Virus record (IMG/VR): IMGVR_UViG_3300020391_000012
Span: 1-31,984 of that record
DNA length: 31,984 nt
Direction: 5' to 3' (one strand)
DNA from: a virus
Below are positions 1 through 5,823 of this stretch, in pieces. How positions within the stretch are numbered: position 1 is the first letter of the stretch; each line of letters opens with the position of its first letter. The position numbers and the translations under genes are program-made. The notes below the pieces were generated by a model. The model saw only the letters and a program-made list of their open reading frames with translations. It was not told the DNA's origin and did not search any database.

Positions 1-870
1 CCTGATGAATTTGGAAAATCTTACAAAATAGCTATTGGCTCAACTGGTGAAACTGTTGGTACTACTGAACAACAATACATAAGATACAAAATTGAAGGAC
101 AAGATTTACAACAATTAAAACATGGAACATCATCTGCTGAGTCTATGACTTTATCTTTTTATGTAAGGTCATCTGTAACTGGCACATATGCAATTTCATT
201 TTATAGTAATGACTCTAATAAAAACCATGTTAAAACATACACAGTTGATAGTGCAAATACTTGGGAGAGAAAGTCTGTAACAGTTTCAGGAAATACCTCT
301 GATGCTTTTGACAATGATAATGCTGTAAGTTTATCAATACATTGGATGCTTACTCAAGGTTCAAATTATTTAGGAGATAATTCTTCACTTAATACTTGGG
401 TAACTTATGGTAATACTAATTTTGCAGGAAATGTAAACACAGGCTTTGGTACTAATGCAAATGCAACATTCTTTTTAACAGGAGTACAACTAGAAGTAGG
501 CTCACAAGCCACACCATTTGAGCATAGGTCATTTGGGGAAGAACTAGCTTTGTGTAAAAGATATTTTCATCAAATCGGAACTGGTGAGGCTAATTATACA
601 CCAATTGCTGTTGGTAACAATGAGGAAAGTTTTTCTAATTTGGTCATATTTTATCCAGTAAAAATGAGAGCCGTACCAACTCTTACTTATAATGGTTTAC
701 AAGTTTTTGATGCTTCTGTAAATACTGGAATAACCTCTACTCGTTCTATGTACGGCGGTACTCAAACGGCAAACTTGCAACTATTTCATGGTAATTTGAC
801 TAGAGGTCGTGGTGTTTATTGCAGTTTGACTGGCACTACATCTTATATGCGTTTAGACGCAGAGTTATAA
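1..870 (+). CDS. Phage tail fibre / receptor-binding protein, C-terminal part (5' end outside window)
   Basis: The reading frame is open from base 1 and ends at TAA 868-870, so only the C-terminal ~289 residues are present; the first in-frame ATG at 145 is internal, because coding continues upstream of it. The visible part is Ser/Thr/Asn-rich and beta-rich. It contains the motif LEVGSQATPFEHRSFGEELA near codons 166-185, followed by a Cys-Lys-Arg-Tyr-Phe motif. From memory this segment is typical of carbohydrate-binding-module-like C-termini of tail fibres in marine phages. Probable role: contact with host surface polysaccharide at the tip of the virion. The gene starting at 31929 at the other edge may be its 5' end if the genome is circular. 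No CCWGG site occurs in it, unlike most of the window. Confidence 0.75.
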   Translation, partial: PDEFGKSYKIAIGSTGETVGTTEQQYIRYKIEGQDLQQLKHGTSSAESMTLSFYVRSSVTGTYAISFYSNDSNKNHVKTYTVDSANTWERKSVTVSGNTSDAFDNDNAVSLSIHWMLTQGSNYLGDNSSLNTWVTYGNTNFAGNVNTGFGTNANATFFLTGVQLEVGSQATPFEHRSFGEELALCKRYFHQIGTGEANYTPIAVGNNEESFSNLVIFYPVKMRAVPTLTYNGLQVFDASVNTGITSTRSMYGGTQTANLQLFHGNLTRGRGVYCSLTGTTSYMRLDAEL

Positions 871-889
871 AAAAATGGAAAAAAATTAA

Positions 890-1048
890 ATGAATATTAC
901 ATTAGCAAAATATGGTTTCGATAATTCTTGTATTATAGCAACCATTGATGGTATTGAAATGGTAGTACCACTAGACACTGACAACAGACACTACATAGCA
1001 ATCCAAGAATGGGTAGCTGAAGGCAACACAATAGAAAAAGCTGATTGA
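890..1048 (+). CDS. Small XkdW-like protein, 52 aa
   Basis: This is a short frame, ATG 890 to TGA 1046-1048, lying 19 bases after the fibre gene and sharing a TGATG overlap with the next gene. The protein begins MNITLAKYG and ends with a motif of the type Tyr-x-Ala-Ile-x-x-Trp-Val-Ala-x-Gly-Asn-Thr-Ile, then Lys-Ala-Asp. Such 'W-V/L-A-x-G-N-T-x-x-x-A-D' endings recur in small phage proteins encoded next to tail fibres (XkdW or fibre-assembly-like). A chaperone or assembly role is plausible by position but not shown. The ribosome-binding site is weak. The tight junctions on both sides are the main support for it being a real gene. Confidence 0.6.
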   Translation: MNITLAKYGFDNSCIIATIDGIEMVVPLDTDNRHYIAIQEWVAEGNTIEKAD

Positions 1049-1287
1049 TGGAACTTGATGTGCAAGTCATATGGTCGGCAGTTATAACACTGATCCTGAT
1101 GCCATTCGGTTGGGCTTTTAGCAAAATGTTTTCTGAAGTCAAAAGACAACAAATATTATTATCAAAAACAAGAGAAGAGATTGCATATAATTATGCAAGA
1201 AAAGATGATGTTAGGGATGACATTACAAAACTTATGGATGCCTTACATAGGCTTGAAGATAAATTAGACAAAGTTCTATCAAAATAA
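1048..1287 (+). CDS. Small single-TM protein with C-terminal coiled coil (lysis-associated candidate), 79 aa
   Basis: I chose ATG 1048, which overlaps the previous stop (TGATG), over the in-frame TTG three bases earlier. Residues ~7-27 form one hydrophobic helix (VIWSAVITLILMPFGWAFSK). They are followed by a charged helical region ending RLEDKLDKVLSK that looks like a coiled coil, with a Tyr-Ala-Arg-Lys-Asp-Asp-Val segment. N-terminal-anchored proteins of this size and layout lie beside holin and endolysin genes in many phages and resemble XhlA-like or DUF2730-type proteins. It is probably an inner-membrane lysis accessory. No family can be assigned with certainty. Confidence 0.65.
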   Translation: MELDVQVIWSAVITLILMPFGWAFSKMFSEVKRQQILLSKTREEIAYNYARKDDVRDDITKLMDALHRLEDKLDKVLSK

Positions 1288-1302
1288 TTTAAGAGAAAAT
1301 TT

Positions 1303-2049
1303 ATGTTAGTTGAAGCAGCTGCTGGTATAGCCTTGCTGAAGAGTGCGACTTCAGCAATAAAAGAAGCATTGGACACTGGCAAAGAAGCTGCTGGTATTAT
1401 GAAATTAGTACATCAATGTTTTACAGCTGAACAACAAATTCAAAAACAAAAAAATCATAGTGTCGGTGTCAAAGATCAGCTGGGTATGGAAAACATAGTC
1501 CAACAGCAAATCGACTTAAAATTGGCAGAGGAGATGATGAGTGAGGTACGCAGTCTTTGTAACCTACGTTTTGGGAGTACCTTTTGGGCAGACTGTATTA
1601 GTGCCAGGAACAAGGCAATCGAAGAACAAAAAGAAAGAGAACGAAAAGCCAGGATTAGAAAACAACAAGAAGCAAAAGAAATGCGACAAGGATTGTTTAC
1701 TGTAATTACTATCATTGCTGTGGCTGGTCTGATCTTTGGTGTAGCTATGGTCTATCAAAAAGCATTTGCAAAAGCATATACTTATCAACAAAAAATACAC
1801 CAGGGTAAAATCAAGGAACCAAAGACAACTACTTGCAGATTGTTTTATCAAGAGGTGAAAGAGAACGGCGCAACACGCTGGTGTTTTTATCAAACAAGAA
1901 TTGGTTTTAATCGTAAGTACTCAACAATTACCCAGGATTCAGTAGCAAAATGTCAGCGTGAATTTAAGTGTAGATTAAATGCTCTTACAGATAGTTTGCC
2001 TGGTGAGGTAAACGACACAATGAAAAATTTAAATAAAGGTTTTAAATAA
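1303..2049 (+). CDS. Phage membrane protein of unknown function, 248 aa
   Basis: Starts at ATG 1303 after an AAGAGA purine stretch; its TAA (2047-2049) overlaps the next ATG as TAATG. Residues 1-30 are small and hydrophobic to amphipathic (Ala-rich). Residues ~100-129 are highly charged (Glu/Lys/Arg). One clear transmembrane helix lies at ~131-150 (FTVITIIAVAGLIFGVAMVY). The C-terminal ~95 residues contain five Cys (in TTTCRLFY, RWCFY, AKCQREFKCRL), which could form disulphides if outside the membrane. I do not recognise the family. It lies between the fibre-associated genes and the holin, so lysis or a virion/membrane role are both possible. Confidence 0.7.
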   Translation: MLVEAAAGIALLKSATSAIKEALDTGKEAAGIMKLVHQCFTAEQQIQKQKNHSVGVKDQLGMENIVQQQIDLKLAEEMMSEVRSLCNLRFGSTFWADCISARNKAIEEQKERERKARIRKQQEAKEMRQGLFTVITIIAVAGLIFGVAMVYQKAFAKAYTYQQKIHQGKIKEPKTTTCRLFYQEVKENGATRWCFYQTRIGFNRKYSTITQDSVAKCQREFKCRLNALTDSLPGEVNDTMKNLNKGFK

Positions 2050-2414
2050 TGTTACCGATATTAAACGCTGTAGCTGGTTTAGCTGGTACATGGCTAGAAG
2101 GTAGACAAGAAAAGTCTAAGATGAAACAAAAACTTGAGGTGGCTAAAGTACAAGCTCAAGTTAAAAGAGTTGAGCAAGAAGGCTCCTGGGATGAGAAAGC
2201 AATGGATGCTTCTGACAATTCCTGGAAGGATGAAGCATGGACAATCACATTTATAATATTAATTGTTGCGTGTTTTGTTCCAGCTCTTCAGCCTTACATA
2301 TCTGATGGATTTAAATTTTTAAGAGAAGATTGTCCTGAATGGTTGAGCTATGGAATACTTGCATCTATAGCAGCTTCTTTTGGTTTAAAATCTATAGCCA
2401 AGTTAAAAAAATGA
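2049..2414 (+). CDS. Holin, 3-TM / GTA-holin-like, 121 aa
   Basis: ATG 2049 overlaps the preceding stop (TAATG), and the TGA 2412-2414 overlaps the endolysin start. An N-terminal hydrophobic segment (LPILNAVAGLAGTWLEG) is followed by a charged linker. The sequence SWKDEAWTITFIILIVACFV then starts a transmembrane helix at ~61-80, and a last hydrophobic segment (~98-117) ends ASFGLKSIAKLKK. The order 'helix, charged linker, NSWKDE + helix, terminal helix ending in a basic tail' matches the 'holin of 3 TMs' (GTA holin) family. It would form pores in the inner membrane to release the M15 endolysin encoded immediately downstream. Confidence 0.8.
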   Translation: MLPILNAVAGLAGTWLEGRQEKSKMKQKLEVAKVQAQVKRVEQEGSWDEKAMDASDNSWKDEAWTITFIILIVACFVPALQPYISDGFKFLREDCPEWLSYGILASIAASFGLKSIAKLKK

Positions 2415-2857
2415 TGTTGTCGAAAAATTTCTCATTAGCTGAAATGACAAAAAGTCAAACAGCTGAAAGAAAAGGTATTGATAATTTACCTAATGCTGAT
2501 CACATTTTTAACCTTACAGCATTGTGTGAAAATATATTACAGCCAATACGAAATGAGTTTGGATCATTTATTGTTTCAAGTGGTTTTCGTTCACCTGAAT
2601 TATGTTTAGCTATTGGATCAAAGTCTACCAGCCAACACGCAAAAGGTGAAGCGGCTGATTTTGAGGTAGCTGGTATGGACAATCATAAACTAGCAACCTG
2701 GATAGAAAACAATTTACCTTATGATCAATTGATCCTGGAGTTCTATAAAGGTGGTAATAGTGGCTGGATACATTGTTCATACATCCCTGATGGTAGAAAA
2801 GAAACACTAACAATAAACTCTAATGGTACAAGAAGAGGTTTGATTTATGGCGGTTAA
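2411..2857 (+). CDS. Endolysin: M15-family zinc peptidase (Peptidase_M15_3-like), 148 aa
   Basis: Start ATG 2411 overlaps the holin stop; a second ATG follows at once (2414), and the open frame further upstream is only the holin read in another frame. The zinc-site pattern of M15 D,D-peptidases is complete. There is Ser-x-His-x-x-Gly-x-Ala-x-Asp (SQHAKGEAAD, His76 and Asp83), preceded by SGFRSPELC, and a late Gly-Trp-Ile-His (His121). Family knowledge: these enzymes cut peptide cross-links of peptidoglycan. Length (~148 aa) fits single-domain phage lysins, and no signal peptide is seen, so export depends on the holin. It is translationally coupled to the holin, and its end overlaps the next small gene. 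Confidence 0.9.
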   Translation: MMLSKNFSLAEMTKSQTAERKGIDNLPNADHIFNLTALCENILQPIRNEFGSFIVSSGFRSPELCLAIGSKSTSQHAKGEAADFEVAGMDNHKLATWIENNLPYDQLILEFYKGGNSGWIHCSYIPDGRKETLTINSNGTRRGLIYGG

Positions 2858-3017
2858 TGCAGCTGGTAATTATACAAAACCAGGTATGAGAAAAAGATTA
2901 TATAAATCTATTTTAGGTCGAGCTACTCATGGTACAGCTGCTGGTAAATGGTCAGCCAGGAAAGCACAACTACTAGCTAAAACATATAAGGCAAGAGGTG
3001 GTGGTTATAGATCATGA
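2847..3017 (+). CDS. Small basic protein, 56 aa
   Basis: ATG 2847 lies inside the end of the endolysin gene; TGA 3015-3017 overlaps the next ATG (ATGA). The protein is Lys/Arg-rich with the segment KWSARKAQLLAKTYKARGGG near its C-terminus. I recall this type of 'WSARKAQ-x-x-A-x-x-Y...GGGY' motif from small proteins of environmental phages and some giant viruses, but cannot give a certain family name. Function is unknown. It is the first of six consecutive tiny basic genes, so nucleic-acid binding or head packing is a reasonable guess only. Confidence 0.75.
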   Translation: MAVNAAGNYTKPGMRKRLYKSILGRATHGTAAGKWSARKAQLLAKTYKARGGGYRS

Positions 3018-3259
3018 GCCTAGCCAAGTCACAACAAAGCCTGAAGAGCTGGGGCAGTCAGAAATGGCGCACTAAGTCAGGCAAAAAATCTAGCGTAACT
3101 GGTGAAAGGTATTTACCTGAAAAGGCAATCAAAGCTCTTACACCAGCTGAATACGCTGCAACTACAGCTGCTAAAAGAAAGTCAAAGAAGGCTGGTAAGC
3201 AGTTCTCTAAACAGCCTGAATCAATAATGAAAAAAACAAGACAATATAGGAGTATATAA
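3014..3259 (+). CDS. Small basic protein, 81 aa
   Basis: ATG 3014 overlaps the preceding stop (ATGA). The sequence begins SLAKSQQSLKSWGSQKWRT, continues with TGERYLPEKAIKALTPAEYA and ends KKTRQYRSI; about a quarter of residues are Lys or Arg. The block 'TGERYLP-x-K-A-I-x-A-L' followed by a Lys-rich region and KQPESIMKKT is, to my memory, a conserved small domain widespread in phages and nucleocytoplasmic large DNA viruses and called DUF5872. I could not check that name. Function is unknown. The gene belongs to the basic-protein cassette between lysis genes and the integration site. Confidence 0.75.
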   Translation: MSLAKSQQSLKSWGSQKWRTKSGKKSSVTGERYLPEKAIKALTPAEYAATTAAKRKSKKAGKQFSKQPESIMKKTRQYRSI

Positions 3260-3260
3260 A

Positions 3261-3431
3261 ATGCCTGGTATGATGAAAGAAAAATTAGAAAAGTCTCTAA
3301 TGGCAAAAGCCAAACAAAAAGGTTTGAAGGGCAAAGCTGCTGATAGTTATGTATATGGTACTATGACAAAGATCGGTGGATCTAAGTTTGCCAACAAAGC
3401 ATCAAAGATGGGTTCTGTTAGATCTACATGA
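3261..3431 (+). CDS. Small basic protein, 56 aa
   Basis: ATG 3261 follows the previous TAA by one base; TGA 3429-3431 overlaps the next ATG (ATGA). The protein is rich in Lys, Met, Ala and Gly (begins MPGMMKEKLEKSLMAKAKQK) and ends SKMGSVRST. No domain is recognised. It is supported by the perfect head-to-tail packing with its neighbours and by composition matching the other cassette members. Confidence 0.65.
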   Translation: MPGMMKEKLEKSLMAKAKQKGLKGKAADSYVYGTMTKIGGSKFANKASKMGSVRST

Positions 3432-3709
3432 GTAGCATTCTAAAAAGAATGAAGGTTAGTGGTTTTAATAAACCAAAGCGAACACCGAATCATCCTACAA
3501 AAAGTCATGTTGTTGTTGCCAAGTCAGGTGACAAAATAAAAACAATAAGGTTTGGTCAGCAAGGAGCTGATACAGCTGGTGCGCCTAAAAAAGGTGAGAG
3601 CGAAAGGATGAAGAATAAACGAAAAAGTTTTAAGGCAAGACACAGTAAGAATATAGCTAAAGGTAAAATGTCAGCTGCGTATTGGGCAGACAAAACTAAA
3701 TGGAGTTAA
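3428..3709 (+). CDS. Small basic protein with RKSFKARH...YWADK motif, 93 aa
   Basis: ATG 3428 overlaps the preceding stop. The N-terminal half is Lys/Pro-rich, the middle reads IKTIRFGQQGADTAG, and the C-terminus has KRKSFKARHSKNIAKGKMSA followed by AYWADKTKW. The combination 'IRFG...RKSF-x-ARH...YW-x-x-K-x-W' is a recurring small phage domain, also seen in T4-like cyanophages with Cys residues in place of Ala/Asn. Here the usual Cys are absent, so a zinc site is unlikely. Function is unknown; a virion or DNA-binding role is possible. Confidence 0.8.
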   Translation: MSSILKRMKVSGFNKPKRTPNHPTKSHVVVAKSGDKIKTIRFGQQGADTAGAPKKGESERMKNKRKSFKARHSKNIAKGKMSAAYWADKTKWS

Positions 3710-3711
3710 TC

Positions 3712-3903
3712 ATGGCAGTAGGAAAACATTTTTTTAAAGATGGTAAACCTTATATGGGTAAAACACATAAGATGGATGGACAGATACATACTGGCGCTTC
3801 ACATAGTGCTGCATCCAAACAAGTATTTCATCCAAAAGATTTATCAAAAGCAGCTCAATCAAAAGCAATGTCATTAATGAAAAAAATGAAAGGAAAGAAA
3901 TAA
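3712..3903 (+). CDS. Small basic protein, 63 aa
   Basis: I chose ATG 3712 rather than the in-frame ATG at 3700, which would overlap the previous gene. The protein starts MAVGKHFFKDGKPYMGKTHK, has TGASHSAASKQVFHPKDLSK, and ends in a Lys/Met tail (MKKMKGKK). Its TAA shares bases with the following ATG (TAATG). The 'HFFKDGKxYxGxTHKMxGxxHTG' opening is familiar from short proteins of marine phages, without a known function. Confidence 0.75.
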   Translation: MAVGKHFFKDGKPYMGKTHKMDGQIHTGASHSAASKQVFHPKDLSKAAQSKAMSLMKKMKGKK

Positions 3904-4007
3904 TGTATCATAAATCTTCAGGCGGTAAAAAAATGACTATGAAAAAAAAGCCTATGAAAAAAGATGGCAAAAAAAAGAAATCTATTATGGGCAAATATAA
4001 ATCCTGA
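3903..4007 (+). CDS. Very small Lys-rich protein, 34 aa
   Basis: ATG 3903 overlaps the previous stop (TAATG); TGA 4005-4007 is followed immediately by the first TGTACACA element. The peptide MYHKSSGGKKMTMKKKPMKK followed by DGKKKKSIMG has about 16 Lys in 34 residues. It could be a genuine polycation or only a chance open frame in A-rich DNA; the exact stop-start overlap favours a gene. It is the last member of the basic cassette before the integration site. Confidence 0.5.
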   Translation: MYHKSSGGKKMTMKKKPMKKDGKKKKSIMGKYKS

Positions 4008-4027
4008 TTGTACACATTTTGTACACA
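4008..4027 (+). repeat. Tandem TGTACACA element, copy 1 (P side of attP)
   Basis: The sequence is TTGTACACATTTTGTACACA: two TGTACACA octamers in direct orientation with an 11-base period, about one helical turn. It is identical over 20 bases to the copy at 4228-4247 and matches the copy at 11872-11891 except in the spacer and first base. It ends 87 bases before the tRNA-derived core. It is a candidate integrase arm-type site or a site for another DNA-binding protein. Confidence 0.7.
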
Positions 4028-4061
4028 CTTTTTCGAGGGAATGAGTGGGAACTCTATAGCC

Positions 4062-4087
4062 GTATTTCCAAGAATACCCACCTTTTT
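4062..4087 (+). terminator. Possible weak terminator
   Basis: GTATT (4062-4066) pairs with AATAC (4073-4077) around a 6-base loop. Four more bases (CCAC, 4078-4081) could pair with upstream GTGG (4045-4048), and a run of five T follows at 4083-4087. It lies downstream of the basic gene cassette. The stem is short and AT-rich, so termination is uncertain. Confidence 0.3.
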
Positions 4088-4114
4088 ACACTTCACGCAT
4101 AGATATTTATCGAA

Positions 4115-4159
4115 CTGTCACGCCGGAGGTCGCGAGTTCGAGTCTCGTCACTCTCGCCA
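4115..4159 (+). other. attP core: 3' half of tRNA-Asp(GTC)
   Basis: The segment reads as the 3' part of a tRNA: anticodon loop CTGTCAC (4115-4121, anticodon GTC), 3' anticodon-stem strand GCCGG, 5-base variable loop, T arm GCGAG-TTCGAGT-CTCGT (4132-4148), acceptor strand CACTCTC, discriminator G and CCA (4157-4159). The bases before 4115 do not complete the anticodon stem, so homology begins in the anticodon loop. Integration through such a fragment restores an intact host tRNA gene. The host gene's acceptor 5' strand should therefore read GAGAGTG. Confidence 0.85.
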
Positions 4160-4227
4160 TTATATCCCCAGTAATATCAATGGCTTATCCCCCAAAAGAC
4201 CTTTCCCAAAACTTACATAAATTTAGC

Positions 4228-4247
4228 TTGTACACATTTTGTACACA
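4228..4247 (+). repeat. Tandem TGTACACA element, copy 2 (P' side of attP)
   Basis: TTGTACACATTTTGTACACA again, identical to 4008-4027 and in the same orientation, 68 bases after the tRNA-derived core. It is followed by a run of T. Its position opposite copy 1 across the core suggests integrase or recombination directionality factor binding, but the third copy at 11872-11891 argues for a wider role. Confidence 0.7.
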
Positions 4248-4272
4248 TTTTTTTCTGTTGTTCTCTTGTAAA

Positions 4273-4302
4273 TGTGACAGTAGCTGTTATATATATGATA
4301 TA
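4273..4302 (+). promoter_or_regulatory. Putative operator and promoter of the integrase operon
   Basis: The imperfect inverted repeat TGTGACAGTAGCTGTTATA (4273-4291) has the same half-site spacing (5 bases) and core (TGACA/TGTYA) as the three operators around the repressor gene. GTGACA (4274-4279) could serve as -35 with GATATA (4297-4302) as -10 at 17 bases; TTGTAA (4266-4271) with ATATAT (4289-4294) is an alternative. Repressor control of integrase is inferred from this match only. Confidence 0.5.
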
Positions 4303-4328
4303 AGGTGTTAACAAAAGCGGAGAAAAAA

Positions 4329-4478
4329 ATGTCATATAGAATAGGTAACTGGTATGTTTATCATGTTGAAGCAAACAAAGAATGGGTAGCTAGATCTCAA
4401 GATCAAGTTCATGTTTTTTCAAGAAAAAAAGACGCAGTAGATTTTGCTAATACTCAATTTATGATAGGAGCTAAGTAA
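4329..4478 (+). CDS. Small protein upstream of integrase, 49 aa
   Basis: ATG 4329 follows a GCGGAGA ribosome-binding site at a suitable distance, and TAA 4476-4478 overlaps the integrase ATG (TAATG), so the two are probably co-translated. The peptide starts MSYRIGNWYVYHVEANKEWV and ends FANTQFMIGAK. Its style, an aromatic-rich 'how the protein reads its substrate' repeat, resembles the N-terminal arm/AP2-like motif at the start of the integrase itself (VRYWEARKHWVIDARL). It could be a detached DNA-binding arm, but this is a guess; no family is recognised. Confidence 0.65.
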   Translation: MSYRIGNWYVYHVEANKEWVARSQDQVHVFSRKKDAVDFANTQFMIGAK

Positions 4479-5626
4479 TGAAAGATCTTAAAGTAAGATA
4501 TTGGGAAGCTAGAAAGCATTGGGTAATTGATGCAAGGCTAGTTGGTCTTAACAATAGATATGGTAACTACCCATCACAAAAAGCAGCTATTAAAGAAGCT
4601 GAATTACTTAAAGCTAAATTTATTACTGGTGCGATTGCAGAAAAAGTTGACGTAGTAAAAGTATCCCAGGCAGTAGAAAAATTTTATCATCATCAAACAA
4701 CCAGGCAAGAAAACAAAGAGGTATCTATTTCTTTTTTCAAAGAGATTAAAACTTCATTAGATTATTGTTTGGCTATCAAGATTGATGGCAAGAAATTTTT
4801 AGATCAAAGTTTTGATATTATTAAAAGAGAAAACAAATCTGAATTAGTTACAGCTTTTGTAAAAGGTATTACTGACGAAGGTAAGTCAAAAGCTACAGCT
4901 GAAAAAAGAATAAAAGTTTTAAAAATGTTTTTAAATTATTGTGATCTTAAAGGTTGGATTACAATTAACCCTCTTGATAAAGTATCATTAGGTATGTCAG
5001 CCGAGATCGGAGATAGGGCGCCAAGAATACAGCCTGAGACAATTCAAAAGATTGTTAGTGACGGATTACCAGCTGAAACTCTTTATGATCAGTGTATGGT
5101 GCTTACAGCTCTTGCAAGTGGTATGAGACAAGGTGAGCTGCGTGCATTGAAGTGGGGCAACATTGATTTTGATGATTTAATAATTAATGTTGAAGGTGCA
5201 GTTAAACACGGCACAATGGTTATTGGTGATACTAAAACTAAAAGAGGTAGAAGACAAATACCTATTGATGCGCAGACTATGAAGAAACTTAAAGAGCTAA
5301 AGATTGCATCAAAGTTTAGCGCACCTGGTGACATTGTTTTTGCAAGCTCTAACGGTACACCAAAAGTACAAAAGATATTGATCAAACTAATTAAAAGAGT
5401 TTGTAATACAGCTGGTGTAAAACCTATTCTATGGGGCGATATGAGACACTTTTATGCTTCAGATAAGTTAAGCACCCTAGGTGAAGATTGGACAGAAGTA
5501 GCAGCTCTTATGGGGCATTCAAACCCAAACTTTACTTACAAGCAGTATGGTCACTTTATCAAAAACAAATCAAAGCAAGATAAGGTTAGACAATCATCTG
5601 CTTCAGCAATGTATGGCGGAAATTAA
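4478..5626 (+). CDS. int: Tyrosine integrase, 382 aa
   Basis: Site-specific recombinase expected to insert the phage at host tRNA-Asp. An N-terminal arm-binding region (~1-50) and core-binding SAM-like domain (~60-165) are followed by the catalytic domain. Visible catalytic residues are Arg217 (SGMRQGELRALKW), Lys253/255 (TKTKRGRR), Arg323 (WGDMRHFYAS), His347 (LMGHSNPNF) and the nucleophile Tyr357 (YKQYGHF). Where the first His of HxxR is usual (H-D-L-R-H), this protein has Gly320, in WGDMRH. Length is normal for phage integrases. The start overlaps the preceding 49-aa gene. The gene is convergent with the excisionase, and their stop codons share bases. Confidence 0.95.
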   Translation: MKDLKVRYWEARKHWVIDARLVGLNNRYGNYPSQKAAIKEAELLKAKFITGAIAEKVDVVKVSQAVEKFYHHQTTRQENKEVSISFFKEIKTSLDYCLAIKIDGKKFLDQSFDIIKRENKSELVTAFVKGITDEGKSKATAEKRIKVLKMFLNYCDLKGWITINPLDKVSLGMSAEIGDRAPRIQPETIQKIVSDGLPAETLYDQCMVLTALASGMRQGELRALKWGNIDFDDLIINVEGAVKHGTMVIGDTKTKRGRRQIPIDAQTMKKLKELKIASKFSAPGDIVFASSNGTPKVQKILIKLIKRVCNTAGVKPILWGDMRHFYASDKLSTLGEDWTEVAALMGHSNPNFTYKQYGHFIKNKSKQDKVRQSSASAMYGGN

Positions 5627-5632
5627 TCCGCC
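5615..5632. terminator. Stem-loop at convergent int/xis ends
   Basis: GGCGGA (5615-5620), loop AATTAA, TCCGCC (5627-5632): a perfect 6-bp GC-rich stem whose loop contains both the int stop (TAA 5624-5626) and the xis stop (TTA 5623-5625). There is no T run on either side, so it is not a textbook intrinsic terminator. It may still separate the two convergent transcripts or protect their 3' ends. Confidence 0.4.
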
Positions 5633-5823
5633 ATCATTTCAGATTCAATGCGTAATATTTCAGACTTAGGAATAAAATATACTCTTGAATCTTTGATAGA
5701 TTTTATTTTACCAGTTTGTATCCAGCGATATATTCTCTTTCGATTTGTATCACCAAAGTCACCAAACAATCTTATAGCTACTTCTTTAGGTCTAAGCAGA
5801 GATCTACCTTCCAGGGAAACCAT
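5623..5823 (-). CDS. xis: Excisionase / AlpA-like HTH protein, 66 aa
   Basis: Small winged-helix DNA-binding protein: LLRPKEVAIRLFGD, then RKRIYRWIQTGKIKSIKDSR and VYFIPKSEILRIE. This is the pattern of excisionase/MerR-like HTH_17 proteins (helix-turn-helix, then a wing with 'G-x-I...'). The 5' end has three ATG in a row (5829, 5826, 5823); AGGAG lies directly before the first, so 5823 has the best spacing (6 bases) and is chosen. It is last in the leftward operon and faces integrase. Role inferred: with Int, directs excision when the leftward promoter is active. Confidence 0.8.
   Translation of the reverse strand: MVSLEGRSLLRPKEVAIRLFGDFGDTNRKRIYRWIQTGKIKSIKDSRVYFIPKSEILRIESEMMAD

Larger units (their letters stand above)
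4008..4328. other. Phage attachment region (attP) and integrase leader
   Basis: This 321-base stretch has no convincing gene. In order it holds a tandem TGTACACA element (4008-4027), a weak stem followed by five T (4062-4087), the 3' half of a tRNA-Asp gene (4115-4159), a second TGTACACA element (4228-4247), a repressor-like inverted repeat (4273-4291) and the leader of the 49-aa gene and integrase. A tRNA 3' fragment next to a tyrosine integrase is the classic arrangement of an attP. Only one copy is present, with phage genes on both sides, which indicates the non-integrated form. The long frame at 4008-4220 reads through the tRNA fragment and is not a gene. Confidence 0.8.

Noticed and set aside
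2339-2410. Longer start for the endolysin
   Set aside because: The added residues are the 3' part of the holin gene in a different frame; homology to M15 begins after ATG 2411.
4115-4159. Intact tRNA gene
   Set aside because: Only the 3' half exists; bases before 4115 cannot form the anticodon stem, D arm or acceptor 5' strand.
4008-4220. Open frame of ~70 codons across the attachment region
   Set aside because: It reads through the TGTACACA element and the tRNA-Asp 3' half, has no ribosome-binding site and no protein-like composition.
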